Source: Bacillus sp. NP157 (GTDB lineage: Bacteria; Pseudomonadota; Gammaproteobacteria; Xanthomonadales; Rhodanobacteraceae). Taken from it: 64,000 bases of DNA. The notes under the pieces are model-generated. The model searched no databases and was not told where the DNA came from. It saw only the letters and a list, made by a program, of their open reading frames with translations. Of this stretch, positions 1 to 8,980 are shown in pieces (position 1 is the stretch's first letter; every line of letters begins with the position of its first letter). Location: contig CP076546.1 of NCBI GenBank assembly GCA_018889975.1, forward strand, positions 1,736,001 through 1,800,000, written 5' to 3'. The translations under genes and the position numbers were made by a program.

Positions 1-126
1 TGCGGCCTACTCAGGATGAAAATCGCCGCGCTCTGGACCGAGGCGCTCGCTGTCGAAGCAATTCATGGCCCTACTCGGGAACTAAGCCTCGCAGGCACAA
101 TTCCTGACGACATCGGCGGGGGGGGG

Positions 127-352
127 ATGCCAGTTGAATACCTCACCTCTCTTGCTTACGTCATGATCGCTGGCTTCACATCCGTTCCCCCTACTTGCCG
201 GAATGCTGCTGGGCGCCAGGGCTACTTCCGGTATTGCCGTCATCTGGCTCACGATGTCCGTCGTGACCGTAATTGTCGGCTTTTTGGTGCCCCTTAATGG
301 CCGTAGTAAGCCAGACGTTGACGACGGGAGCATGGACAACTTCGACGACTGA
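127..352 (+). pseudogene. Possible small two-helix membrane protein, frameshifted
   Basis: Not a recognised family. An ATG at 127 behind a run of G reads a first hydrophobic stretch (PVEYLTSLAYVMIAGF); after a C5 run at 187-191 the reading must drop one base to continue as LLAGMLLGARATSG and then a second strong helix (IAVIWLTMSVVTVIVGFLVP) and an acidic tail ending MDNFDD at a TGA at 350-352. Joined, this would be about 74 residues with two membrane helices. Without the join, the second part alone can start at an ATG at 203 (49 residues). It lies 98 bp upstream of the RelA/SpoT-domain gene on the same strand. The C5 run could be a real mutation or a sequencing error. Nothing recognisable was seen in 1-126 or 353-450. 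Confidence 0.33.
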
Positions 353-450
353 GGCCGCCTGATGCGCGTCGGCCAAAACTACAGATAAGCGGGGACCGGC
401 GCAGACACAGCGGCTACAATCCGTAACAGGGCTGAGACAGGGGGAAAGGA

Positions 451-1524
451 ATGCAATACGCCATACCGGGATATTCGAGAAAGGAAGTGTCGCGAGCGGG
501 CGACCGGCTCCGAGAGGGATATCGAACCATCGCCGAGACCCCCGGTCCAGGCCCCATCTCCCTGCCCGCAGACTTCTTCAGAGCAGTGGACGTGATGAGC
601 AACTGGCGATCATCGCATGCCTTCCCGTTGAACACTCTCACTGTCAGCCTTCGTACCCACGGGCGACTGGTCGCAGGTGACGTTCTGGTAGCACAGCGTC
701 TGAAGCGCGCATCTTCGATCATTGACAAGCTTCGTCGTGAAACCGGGATGTCGTTGGACAGGATGCAGGACATCGGCGGCTGCCGTGCGGTTATGCCCAC
801 GCTTCAAGATGTATATCTTCTTCAGGATCGCCTACTCCGCTCGTCGATGCGCCACGAACTCCGCAGACAGACCGACTACATCAAGGCTCCTAAAGCGTCT
901 GGCTATCGTGGCATTCATCTTATTTACCTTTACAAGAGCGACCGTAGCAAGGTCTACGACAAGCTCAGCATCGAGGTTCAGATACGTTCGCGTTTGCAGC
1001 ACGCATGGGCGACTGCCGTAGAGACGGTTGGAACCTTCCTCGATCAATCATTGAAGGCCAGTCAAGGTTCGGCGGATTGGCTGGAGTTCTTTCAGGTCGT
1101 ATCGCGCGCGCTGGCGTTCACTGAGGACGCCGCGCCTAGTGAAGATGTGCCCCAAATTCACGCCATTCTTGACCGTGCGCGCGAGTTGAGCCGCAAGTTA
1201 AACGTCCAACAAGTTCTCGGTCAGTATGGCACCGCACTTCACAGCACGACGGAGAACGCTCCGCAGGACGCCGCGTACTACCTGATGACGCTTCTGCCCG
1301 AGAAACATACTCTTACTATCGCCAGCTTTACGCGCGCGCAGCTCGCAGAAGCCAACGAAAGATATACCGCGTCAGAGCAGGCCTTGTCTGGAATCCCCGG
1401 CGCGCAGGTGGTTCTCGTGAGTGCCGAATCGCTGGTTGCGCTGAGGAAAGCGTACCCGAACTACTTTCTCGACACTGATTTGTTCATTGAGGCCCTTCGA
1501 AATTTGGACGCGAACGAATTCTAA
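451..1524 (+). CDS. Stand-alone RelA/SpoT-domain nucleotidyltransferase
   Basis: A 357-residue protein with a (p)ppGpp-synthetase-like fold at about residues 80-195. Visible motifs are RMQDIGGCR (104-112), DYIKAPKASGYR (142-153) and EVQIRSRLQHAWATAVE (175-191), which correspond to the conserved synthetase motifs including the pyrophosphate-donor and acceptor-binding residues. There is no HD hydrolase domain and no TGS or ACT domain, so it is neither a housekeeping RelA nor SpoT. The C-terminal 160 residues are unrecognised. The start is supported by a purine-rich GGGGGAAAGGA upstream. It could be an alarmone synthetase, or a toxic SAS enzyme that pyrophosphorylates tRNA or makes (pp)pApp; motifs alone do not decide. 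It is the cargo of a decayed integrative element: its stop overlaps the integrase stop by a few bases, tail to tail. Confidence 0.85.
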   Translation: MQYAIPGYSRKEVSRAGDRLREGYRTIAETPGPGPISLPADFFRAVDVMSNWRSSHAFPLNTLTVSLRTHGRLVAGDVLVAQRLKRASSIIDKLRRETGMSLDRMQDIGGCRAVMPTLQDVYLLQDRLLRSSMRHELRRQTDYIKAPKASGYRGIHLIYLYKSDRSKVYDKLSIEVQIRSRLQHAWATAVETVGTFLDQSLKASQGSADWLEFFQVVSRALAFTEDAAPSEDVPQIHAILDRARELSRKLNVQQVLGQYGTALHSTTENAPQDAAYYLMTLLPEKHTLTIASFTRAQLAEANERYTASEQALSGIPGAQVVLVSAESLVALRKAYPNYFLDTDLFIEALRNLDANEF

Positions 1525-2824
1525 AGACGTAGTGATACGAGCGAGAGAATCCCTTTCCGTCGCGTGCTGTGAGTAACGCCCGTCACGTCCTTAGGCAACC
1601 TTGCCTTAAAGGCAACCACGCTGGCTCCGTTCCGCAGCCCCTCAAGGTAGTCGACCCACGCCTGCATCATCCGTGTACGCTCATCAAGGTACTTAGCGGT
1701 GTGCGTGTAGGCTTCGCGGACCTTGTTGGTCTCCGCGTGGCCAGTTGGCGCTCGAAAGCATCGGAGTGCCAGCCCATCTCATTGAGCCGCGTTGCCGCCA
1801 TACTTAGGTACCCATGGCCGGTCATCTCGGCGCCTGAATATCCTAGACGCCTCAGAACGGCGTTAACGGTGTTCTCGCTCGTCTGCTGGCTCGTACCGAC
1901 TAGGCCAAGGGAAACGAACCGTCTGACGCCCGTAAGTTCGCGTAGCTTAGCCACCAATGTAAGCGCTTGGATCGACAGGGGTACTGGGTGAGCAGCCTTC
2001 ATCTCCATACGCACTGCCGGAATTCGCCAAAGAGCAGCGTCAAAGTCGAATTAAGCCAACTCAACGCACCGAAGCTCCCCGGGACGAACGAAGACTACCG
2101 GGGCCAACTGAAGTTAAGGGTCACGAACTGTCCCGAGAACCCGTCGATGGTCCGCTGCAGCTCGCCGATTCGCTGGGGATCGGTCGCAGCGGCACGATAA
2201 AACACCCTAGCGGGTGTCTAGAAAGACTTGACCACGACACTCCTCCTTGGGCGCCTTCAGCGCGCCTCGGAGTGCAGGCGTCGGATCGCTCCTTCCAGTA
2301 CCGAGTACCGGAATACCTGTCCCTATCTCACTTTAGCCCGCTTGGCGGTTTCGAGCTTCCTCGTTGCCTCGACCTTGCGGAGTGCATCAAGCAGCACCCG
2401 AGAAGTGATCGAAGCGACCGGCAGGGAGCCGATCTCCGGAAGGACGAACGTTTCCAGGATCCATCGGTTCTTGCTCGCGGTCACCTCGGTGACCTCCTGG
2501 CAAACATCCAGTCTCGCGCGACGAACGCGATCGTTGACGCGGGAGCACGGTTGGCAGCGGCCACTGCCCGCTTTGCCTCTTTACGGTCGGCGCCGGGGTA
2601 GAAGCCGTTGTTTATCCGCCTCTTGGCTACGTCACGCCCTCGGCCATCGTGATTCGTGGGCTAGACCCCGAGAGCCAGCGTCTTGTGCTTATCTGCGAAC
2701 CGGTAGCCATACCTGCCAATAGCGACTGCCGTCCGGCTTGAGCAACAGGTCCATGCCACCGCCGTCCGTGAGCTTCGGTGGCTTCGCGGCGGGCTTGGCT
2801 TTGCGACTGGCGGTCGGTGAGCAT
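1521..2824 (-). pseudogene. Decayed P4-family tyrosine integrase
   Basis: Pieces of one P4-type phage integrase occur in order in different frames of the minus strand. Near 2824 the N-terminus reads MLTD then, after a frame change, RKAKPAAKPPKLTDGGG and a DLLLKPDGSRYW segment, then YGYRFADK in a third frame up to a TAG. Around 2250-2480 there is LPEIGSLPVASIT and IGQVFRYSVLEGAI-like sequence, again with stops. Around 2014-1720 the catalytic domain reads AAHPVPLSIQAL and SENTVNAVLRRLGYSGAEMTGHGYLSMA. The arginine expected in the HxxR box is leucine. One missing base in the next segment shifts the C-terminus (HAETNKVREAYTHTAKYLDE), which then runs open to a TAG at 1521. The gene is therefore multiply frameshifted, has stops and lacks a catalytic residue. 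It sits 185 bp from the 3' end of tRNA-Leu, the usual position for such integrases. Confidence 0.9.
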
Positions 2825-2943
2825 GACGGTGTCTCGAAGGCGCGCGGGCGGCATCCTAATCACATACCGTCAAAAATGCCGCCAGAGACCGCCAGCCTCC
2901 ATGCGACACGATGAGACCGCTTGGAACCTTACAGGCACAAAAA

Positions 2944-2963
2944 AACCCGCTAAGTAGCGGGTT
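2944..2963 (-). terminator. Rho-independent terminator after tpiA-secG-tRNA-Leu
   Basis: On the minus strand an 8-bp GC-rich stem (ACCCGCTA with its complement) with a tiny loop is followed by a run of seven T (plus-strand A run at 2939-2945). It lies about 45 bp beyond the tRNA 3' end. Confidence 0.8.
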
Positions 2964-3008
2964 CCTCTGCGGTTTCGATACGGAGTGATCCCCGCTGAAA
3001 CCTTCCTA

Positions 3009-3093
3009 TGGTGCCCAAGGGGGGACTCGAACCCCCACGACCTAAGCCGCTACCACCTCAAGGTAGTGCGTCTACCAATTCCGCCACCTGGGC
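3009..3093 (-). tRNA. tRNA-Leu (anticodon GAG)
   Basis: On the minus strand the gene begins GCCCAGGTGGCGG and ends TTGGGCACCA. The acceptor arms GCCCAGG and CTTGGGC pair, the anticodon loop is TTGAGGT inside a CTACC/GGTAG stem, giving GAG, and a class II long variable arm follows. CCA is encoded. The order secG then tRNA-Leu(GAG) is the conserved gammaproteobacterial arrangement (leuU in E. coli). Its 3' end is the likely attachment site of the element at 1-2.8 kb. Confidence 0.95.
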
Positions 3094-3118
3094 ATAACTT
3101 TAAAAACGGGTGTTGCTA

Positions 3119-3562
3119 TTACTTCTTGGCCGTCGAAGCGGACGCCGGGTTGGCTGCCTGCTGCGGGGCCGGAACATCGTTGTTCGCCGCCGGGGCCGTG
3201 GCCGCCGGGACGTCGCCGGCGGCAGGCGCCTTCGGCACGTCGGACGCCGGAGCGACCGCGTTGTTGGCGGGAGCCGCAGGCACCGAAGCGCCGGACATCA
3301 CACCAAGATCCGCAGCCGGCTGGGGGTTACCCGTGCGGCTCAGGTAGATACCCATGCCGAGGCTGAGGATGAAAAACAGCGTGGCCAGCACACCGGTCGC
3401 ACGAGTCATGAAGCTCGACGAACCACGCGCACCGAACACGGTAGCGGACGCGCCGCCACCAAAACCGGAACCTGCATCCGCACCGGCACCGCGCTGCATG
3501 AGAATCAGCACGATCATCGCCGCGGCGATCAGGATATAGAAAACGCTGAAGAGGATGAACAT
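3119..3562 (-). CDS. secG: Preprotein translocase subunit SecG
   Basis: SecG is the small inner-membrane partner of SecYE that assists protein export. The 147-residue product has the expected two helices (about residues 2-20 and 55-77) separated by the Gly-rich linker with QRGAGADAGSGFGGGAS, which is diagnostic. The C-terminal 70 residues are a low-complexity Ala/Pro-rich tail, making it longer than the roughly 110-residue E. coli protein; such tails are common in high-GC relatives. It follows tpiA by 25 bp and precedes tRNA-Leu, so the three are probably co-transcribed. Confidence 0.95.
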   Translation of the reverse strand: MFILFSVFYILIAAAMIVLILMQRGAGADAGSGFGGGASATVFGARGSSSFMTRATGVLATLFFILSLGMGIYLSRTGNPQPAADLGVMSGASVPAAPANNAVAPASDVPKAPAAGDVPAATAPAANNDVPAPQQAANPASASTAKK

Positions 3563-3587
3563 ATCTTCTTGTTTGCCGTGTCGCGAG

Positions 3588-4340
3588 TTATCGACGCGCC
3601 GCGGCGCATATATCCAGGAAATCGGAGGCTACCAAAGCGGCACCGCCGATCAGTCCCCCGTCTACGTCCGGCTGGGCGAAAAGTTCGGCCGCGTTGGCCG
3701 GCTTGACGCTTCCGCCGTAAAGCACCCGGGTCAGGAGCGAGATATTAACATCCTTTTTTGCCAGTTGGCTACGGATGAACGCATGAATTTTTTGCGCCTT
3801 CTCCGGGGTCGCCGTCAGGCCGGTGCCGATGGCCCAGACCGGCTCATAGGCGATGACCGCCTCGCGGAAGGCCTCGATCCCGTTGTGCTCGAGCACCGCG
3901 GATAGCTGGCGTGCGATGACCGCTTCGGCCTGCCCGGCTTCGTGCTCCTCCTTCGTCTCGCCCACGCAGAGGATCGGGGTCAGCCCGGCCTGGCGCGCGG
4001 CTTCGAACTTCTTCGCCAGAAGCGCGTCGGACTCGTGCTGGTACTGGCGGCGTTCGGAATGCCCCACCAGCACCCAGCTGGCGCCCACGTCGCCGAGCAT
4101 CGCCCCGGAGACCTCGCCGGTGAAGGCGCCCTGGACGTGGTGCTCGGAGAGATCCTGCGCGCCGAAGCCCAGGCCGCGGTCGCCGTAGCGGTCGGCCAGC
4201 TCCCACAGATAGACGTCGGGCGGGAAGACCAGCACGTCGGTGCCGTCGGGCAGGTTTTCGACGATCTCGCGGACGAGCTTGTCGGCCATGGCGCGGGAGC
4301 CATGCATCTTCCAGTTTCCGGCGACCAGCTTCTTGCGCAT
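3588..4340 (-). CDS. tpiA: Triosephosphate isomerase
   Basis: Glycolytic and gluconeogenic enzyme interconverting dihydroxyacetone phosphate and glyceraldehyde 3-phosphate in the cytoplasm. The 250-residue protein carries GNWKM with the catalytic lysine (K11), the VGHSERR box with catalytic H94, the AYEPVWAIGTG active-site glutamate (E166) and flexible loop, and the phosphate-binding YGGSVKPAN and GGLIGGAAL segments. The ATG at 4340 is chosen because MRKKLVAGNWKM is the standard N-terminus; the frame is open for another 34 codons upstream, but these look non-coding. It is divergent from the mechanosensitive channel gene. Confidence 0.97.
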   Translation of the reverse strand: MRKKLVAGNWKMHGSRAMADKLVREIVENLPDGTDVLVFPPDVYLWELADRYGDRGLGFGAQDLSEHHVQGAFTGEVSGAMLGDVGASWVLVGHSERRQYQHESDALLAKKFEAARQAGLTPILCVGETKEEHEAGQAEAVIARQLSAVLEHNGIEAFREAVIAYEPVWAIGTGLTATPEKAQKIHAFIRSQLAKKDVNISLLTRVLYGGSVKPANAAELFAQPDVDGGLIGGAALVASDFLDICAAARR

Positions 4341-4500
4341 GGCGTGGCTTCCAGACGGTGACAAAGGGGCGGCAGGATAGCTGCCAGTCCGTGACGGGCA
4401 AAGCTGCAACGCCGCATCGGCGACGTGGCATGCACCGTTCACCGAGGGTACCGCATGCTTGGGGCCTTTGAGATTGTCGGTTCCGGCCTATCATTCCCCC

Positions 4501-6915
4501 ATGCGCATCCTGAGAATTATCTTCCTCGCCCTCCTCCTGGCCGGCCCGGCCCTGGCCTTTGCCCAGGCCGACGACGCCAGCCCGGCCCAGCAGCTGTCCA
4601 ACCTGCGCGACCAGCTGGACGACGTCGAGAAATCGATGAAGGCGACCGACCTGGTCGACAGCAAGCTCGACGAGCTGCGGGCCAGCGCCAACGACATCAA
4701 TGGCAATGCCCAGAAGCTGTCCAGCTCCCTGCAGGCCGGGCGCCAGGCGGCGAAGGACCGACTCGACCAGCTTGGCCCGGTCCCGACCGGCGGGGCCAAG
4801 GAGGCACCCGAGCTCGTCCAGACCCGCAAGGACGCGCAGAAAGCTTTCGATGCCGTGGACGGCCAGATCAAGCAGGCCGACGCCATGGCGCTGGAGGCGA
4901 CCCAGACCGCCACCGCGCTGTCCGACCTGCGCCGTACCCGCTTCCAGGAGCGCATCTCGCGCCAGAGCTACTCGCCGCTGTCGCGCCCGTTCTGGTCGGA
5001 GCCGGCCAAGGCCTTCCCGCGTGACTCGGCCAACCTGCGCGACTTCGCCAGCCAGGCCAAGGCCGACATCGTCACCAGCTGGACCGACGGCAATCGCACG
5101 GCGCTGATCAGCTGCGTCGTGGTCGGCCTGCTGCTGATGACCGCGGTTCGCTGGTACATCGAAAAGCGCGTCCGCCACCTCACCGCCAACCGGATGCCGC
5201 CGGGCCGCCTGCGCCGCTCCGCCCTGATCGTCGGCATCACGCTGACCTCGGCGTTGACCACCGGCATCGGTACCCAGCTCCTGTATGTCGGCCTGAACTG
5301 GCGCGACACCTTCAGCGACGACACCAATACGGTCGCGAAGGGCATCGTCAACCTCGTGTTCTTCGGCGCTTTCGTCGCCGGCCTCGGTCGCGCACTGATC
5401 TCGGCCAAGCGGCCGTCGTGGCGCCTGCCGACCATCTCCGACGAAACCGCGTTGAGCCTGCGTCGCTTCCCGATGCTGTTCTCGCTGGCGGTGGTGCTGT
5501 TCTACTTCCTGCGCATCCTCAACCGCACGATCGGCACCAGCCTCGCCGCGGAAGTGCTCACCAGCAGCCTGCAGGCGGTGGTGCTGACCGTGCTCACCGG
5601 GCTTGCACTGTTGCGCCTGAGCCGCACCCACCATGTCGACGACGAAGAAACGCCGACCGCGCCGCGTGCGATCTGGGCTAGCCTGTTCATCGCCGCCGCG
5701 TGGGTCGCCATCGTCGCGTCCTGGATCGGCCTGTTGCTCGGCTTCATCGCGTTCGCTTCGTGGATGGCCGGCCAGGTGGTGTGGACGCTGATCGTCATCT
5801 CGGCGATCTACCTCGCGATGCGCCTGGTCGACGACCTGTTCGAAACCCTGCTCTCCGAGAAGGGTCCGATGAGCGCGCGCGCCCAGGCCATCTTCGGCAC
5901 GCATCCCAAGCTGCTCGACCAGGCCGGCGTGCTGCTTTCGGGCGTCACCCGGCTGGCCCTGTTCCTGTTCGGCCTGACCGCGGTGATGTCCGGCTTCGGC
6001 GCTGGCACGTCGGACATCCTCGCCCTGGGCAGCAAGCTGCAGCAGTTGAAGGTCGCCAACGTCACCGTCCAGCCGGCGCAGATCCTGGCCGGCATCGGCG
6101 TGTTCTTCACCGGCCTGCTCGCCGTCCGCGTCGTGAAGAAGTGGATGACCGACAGCTACCTGCCGCGCACCAACCTCGACCCCGGCATGCGCACGTCGCT
6201 GACCACCCTGCTGGGCTATGTCGGCGTCGTGCTGGTGGTGTCGTTCGCCCTGCTCCAGCTCGGCCTGTCCTTGCAGAGCATCGCCTGGGTGGCGTCCGCA
6301 CTGTCGGTGGGCATCGGCTTCGGCCTGCAGGCGATCGTGCAGAACTTCATCTCGGGCCTGATCCTGCTGGCCGAGCGTCCGGTGAAGGTGGGCGACTGGG
6401 TGGTGCTCGACGATGCCGAAGGCGATATCCGCCGGATCAACGTGCGCGCCACGGAAATCCAGGTCGCCGACCGCTCGACCATCATCGTGCCGAACTCGTC
6501 GTTCATCACCAAGCCGGTGCGCAACATGACGATGGCCAACCCGCAGGGCCGCGTCCTGATCAAGCTGCCGATGCCGCTGGATTCGGACCCCGTGGCGGTG
6601 CGCGACCACGTGCTCGAAGCGATGAGCGGCAACCAGGCCGTTTCCGACGCGCCGGCACCGTCGGTCACGCTGGACAGCATCGACCGCGCCGCCATGACAT
6701 TCTCGATCACCTGCTACGTCGGCAGCCCGCGCGACGTGGGCGGGGTGAAGAGCGACCTGCTGTTCGACATCATCGCGCGCCTGCGCGGCGCCGACATCCC
6801 GCTGCTGCGTCCGCAGGACCTGGTGCTGCGCTCCGGCGGCAACATGGGCGACCTGATCGGGCCGACGGCCGATAGTGCCCCGAAGGCCTCCACCGATCCC
6901 GACGCCGGAACATAA
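4501..6915 (+). CDS. Large MscS-family mechanosensitive channel with DUF3772 N-terminus
   Basis: An 804-residue inner-membrane protein. A signal peptide (MRILRIIFLALLLAGPALAFAQA) leads into a coiled-coil periplasmic region at about residues 25-190 typical of DUF3772-type channels, followed by about ten membrane helices from residue 198 on and a C-terminal MscS pore and beta domain at about 570-740. The pore-lining segment has Ala/Gly-rich IAWVASALSVGIGFGLQAIVQNF and the beta domain reads VKVGDWVVLDDAEGDI. Such proteins release solutes on hypoosmotic shock. The start at 4501 gives a good signal peptide; an in-frame start at 4459 does not. A REP pair lies 10 bp after the stop. Confidence 0.9.
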   Translation: MRILRIIFLALLLAGPALAFAQADDASPAQQLSNLRDQLDDVEKSMKATDLVDSKLDELRASANDINGNAQKLSSSLQAGRQAAKDRLDQLGPVPTGGAKEAPELVQTRKDAQKAFDAVDGQIKQADAMALEATQTATALSDLRRTRFQERISRQSYSPLSRPFWSEPAKAFPRDSANLRDFASQAKADIVTSWTDGNRTALISCVVVGLLLMTAVRWYIEKRVRHLTANRMPPGRLRRSALIVGITLTSALTTGIGTQLLYVGLNWRDTFSDDTNTVAKGIVNLVFFGAFVAGLGRALISAKRPSWRLPTISDETALSLRRFPMLFSLAVVLFYFLRILNRTIGTSLAAEVLTSSLQAVVLTVLTGLALLRLSRTHHVDDEETPTAPRAIWASLFIAAAWVAIVASWIGLLLGFIAFASWMAGQVVWTLIVISAIYLAMRLVDDLFETLLSEKGPMSARAQAIFGTHPKLLDQAGVLLSGVTRLALFLFGLTAVMSGFGAGTSDILALGSKLQQLKVANVTVQPAQILAGIGVFFTGLLAVRVVKKWMTDSYLPRTNLDPGMRTSLTTLLGYVGVVLVVSFALLQLGLSLQSIAWVASALSVGIGFGLQAIVQNFISGLILLAERPVKVGDWVVLDDAEGDIRRINVRATEIQVADRSTIIVPNSSFITKPVRNMTMANPQGRVLIKLPMPLDSDPVAVRDHVLEAMSGNQAVSDAPAPSVTLDSIDRAAMTFSITCYVGSPRDVGGVKSDLLFDIIARLRGADIPLLRPQDLVLRSGGNMGDLIGPTADSAPKASTDPDAGT

Positions 6916-6924
6916 CGGCTACCT

Positions 6925-6989
6925 GTAGGAGCGCGCCTGCGCGCGATGGGTGTTTCGATACGCCCCATCGCGCGCAGGCGCGCTCCTAC
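6925..6989. repeat. REP-like inverted pair
   Basis: Two copies of the 21-22 bp palindrome-like unit GTAGGAGCGCGCCTGCGCGC face each other around a short spacer, forming a long stem. It lies between the convergent channel and serine hydrolase genes and probably acts as a bidirectional terminator-like hairpin. Confidence 0.9.
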
Positions 6990-6990
6990 G

Positions 6991-8619
6991 TCAGTTCTTG
7001 ACCGGCGCCAGGCGCAGGTCCTGGAAGTCGAAGCTGAAGTCGGTGAGCGGCGAGACGGGTTCCATGCGGACTTCGCGGACCTTGCCGTCGGGATCGAGCT
7101 CGAAGTTGACGAAGGCGTCGCCGTTGAGCGAACGGTCCTTCCAGTGGGCGATGAACGTGTCGTGCTGCCACGGCTCGAGCGTGCCGCTGAGCTGGGCCGT
7201 CTTGCTGAAGCTCATCACCAGCTTGCCGCCGTCCTTCGCCACCCTGACGTCGCCGTACCAGGGATCGCGATACGTGCCGACGTAGCCGTCCAGCGGCAGC
7301 GAGGGCTTCGCGCCCTTCATCCGCGAGGCCTCGTGCTTCTTCATGCTGTCGTCGGCGTTGCCTTCCATCTTCTTCACCGACGCCGCGTAGGCACCGATCC
7401 AATCCGTCTTCGGCGCATCCATGAAGGCATCCAGCGCGCGCATCGTCACCGCCTGGAACGCGGCGCCGCTTTCCTGGTTGGTCAGCACCACGATGCCGAG
7501 GTTCAGGTCGGGCACCATGGTCAGGCGCGAGACCATGCCGGGCCAGCCACCGGTGTGCCACACCAGCTTGTGCCCGCGGTAATCGGAAACGAACCAGCCC
7601 TCGCCATAGCCGGAGAAGTTCGGCACGGCCGCCTTCAGTTCCGGCACGCTCGGTTCGGGGATGCGGATCGGCGTGATCAGCGACCACATCTCCTTCTGTC
7701 GCGCCGCGGAGAACAGGCGCTGCTGCTTGCCGCTCGCATCGGTGTACACGCCGCCGGCCAGCTGCATGTTCATCCACTTGGACAGGTCATGCACGCTGGA
7801 ATAGATGCCGCCGGCGGACGGATTGTTGTTCCACGACATCGGCTCGACCGGCTTCAGGTCCTTGAAGTCGAACTTCGCGTGTCCGATCGCGGTGTCGTCG
7901 CCCGGGTTGATGTGCTCGGGCGCACTGGTGATCGATTCGCTCATGCCCAGCGGCTGGAAGATGCGATCACGGACGAAGTCGGCCCACGGCTTGCCCGAGA
8001 CCTGCTCGATGACGAGGCCGGCCACGGCGAAGAGGATGTTGTCGTAGGCGTATTCGGCGCGGAAGCTGTTGGTCAGCGGTACGTAGCGCAGGCGCTCGAC
8101 CACTTCCTTCGTGGTGTACGACGTCGCCGGCCAGTACAGCAGGTCGCCCGCGCCAAGACTCAGGCCGCTGCGGTGCGCAAGCAGGTCGCGCACGCGCATT
8201 TCGCGCGTGACGTACGGATCGGACATCTGGAACCACGGCAGGCGATCGACCACGCGATCGTTCAAGTCGAGCTTCTTCTCGTCGGCGAGGATCGCCAGCG
8301 ATGCCGCGGTGAAGGCCTTGGTGTTCGACGCGATGGCGAAGCGCGTGTGCGCATCGACCTTGGCCGGATCGCCCAGCTTGCGTACGCCCGAACCCATCTC
8401 GAGCACGATCTTGCCGTCCTTCACGATCGCCACGGCGATGCCGGGCACGTCGAACTGCTTGCGGGTGGCGTCGACGTAGGCGTCGAAGTCGGCCAGCGCG
8501 GCCGGGCGCGCATCGGCGGACATCGCGCCGGTGGCGGGCGGCGCGTCCTGGGCCTGGGCGGCCAGGCCGAAGACGAACGAAGTGACCCCGAAGGCGAGGA
8601 CGTGGCGGAGACGCGACAT
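6991..8619 (-). CDS. Serine hydrolase, class C beta-lactamase-like
   Basis: A 542-residue exported protein of the beta-lactamase/transpeptidase-like family (PF00144). A signal peptide ending AAQAQ precedes the hydrolase domain, with the nucleophile box S98-N-T-K101, the Y192-D-N194 box and H355-T-G-G, the three canonical motifs of class C enzymes and DD-peptidases. The C-terminal 120 residues resemble the DUF3471-type beta domain found on D-aminopeptidase or esterase-like members. The physiological substrate (peptidoglycan fragment, peptide or ester) cannot be told. The ATG at 8619 is preferred over an upstream TTG because it yields a proper signal peptide. The stop lies one base from a REP element. 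Confidence 0.88.
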   Translation of the reverse strand: MSRLRHVLAFGVTSFVFGLAAQAQDAPPATGAMSADARPAALADFDAYVDATRKQFDVPGIAVAIVKDGKIVLEMGSGVRKLGDPAKVDAHTRFAIASNTKAFTAASLAILADEKKLDLNDRVVDRLPWFQMSDPYVTREMRVRDLLAHRSGLSLGAGDLLYWPATSYTTKEVVERLRYVPLTNSFRAEYAYDNILFAVAGLVIEQVSGKPWADFVRDRIFQPLGMSESITSAPEHINPGDDTAIGHAKFDFKDLKPVEPMSWNNNPSAGGIYSSVHDLSKWMNMQLAGGVYTDASGKQQRLFSAARQKEMWSLITPIRIPEPSVPELKAAVPNFSGYGEGWFVSDYRGHKLVWHTGGWPGMVSRLTMVPDLNLGIVVLTNQESGAAFQAVTMRALDAFMDAPKTDWIGAYAASVKKMEGNADDSMKKHEASRMKGAKPSLPLDGYVGTYRDPWYGDVRVAKDGGKLVMSFSKTAQLSGTLEPWQHDTFIAHWKDRSLNGDAFVNFELDPDGKVREVRMEPVSPLTDFSFDFQDLRLAPVKN

Positions 8620-8712
8620 GGGACAACCCCTGTTGGACAAAAAGCGATAGCGCGACTATGCCGCGCCCGGGGCCGCAAGGGGAAGCGACGCATTGGCACA
8701 TGCGCTGGCATC

Positions 8713-8744
8713 GGATATACGATTCATATATGCTTCGTATATAC
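8713..8744. promoter_or_regulatory. Palindromic operator upstream of the ParD-like gene
   Basis: Symmetric arms ATATACGA (8715-8722) and TCGTATAT (8735-8742) surround a perfect inner palindrome CATATATG (8725-8732), all with one centre at 8728/8729; only two base pairs of the 28 do not match. It lies 25 bp upstream of the ParD-like start in an AT-rich patch of an otherwise GC-rich region. This is the expected place and form for an autoregulatory site of a ribbon-helix-helix antitoxin-type protein (inference). Confidence 0.65.
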
Positions 8745-8767
8745 CACGACACCGCAGCGAGAACGCC

Positions 8768-8980
8768 ATGGGCATCGTCAACATCGATGAAGACACACAC
8801 GACCAGCTCCGCCGGGCCTGCACGGTCACCGGCCGCTCGATCAATGCCCAGGCCAATTTCTGGATCCGCATCGGCATGCTTTGCGAGCTCAACCCTTCCA
8901 TGAGTTTCCAGGAACTGGTGGCACGCGAGCTACGCGATGCGGGGCTGGAGGCATTGCCCTTGCGGGCCTCACGGGGATGA
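8768..8980 (+). CDS. ParD-like ribbon-helix-helix protein
   Basis: A 70-residue protein beginning MGIVNIDEDTHDQLRRA and containing TGRSINAQANFWIRIGML, which match the ParD_like antitoxin family (PF11903): an N-terminal strand followed by two helices. It is likely a dimeric DNA-binding protein. Its TGA overlaps the ATG of the methionine aminopeptidase gene (ATGA at 8977-8980), so the two are translationally coupled. No ParE-like toxin is present; the downstream partner is the peptidase. The start at 8768 is chosen because it matches the family N-terminus and follows the palindromic site; a longer frame from 8693 would run through that site. Confidence 0.82.
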   Translation: MGIVNIDEDTHDQLRRACTVTGRSINAQANFWIRIGMLCELNPSMSFQELVARELRDAGLEALPLRASRG

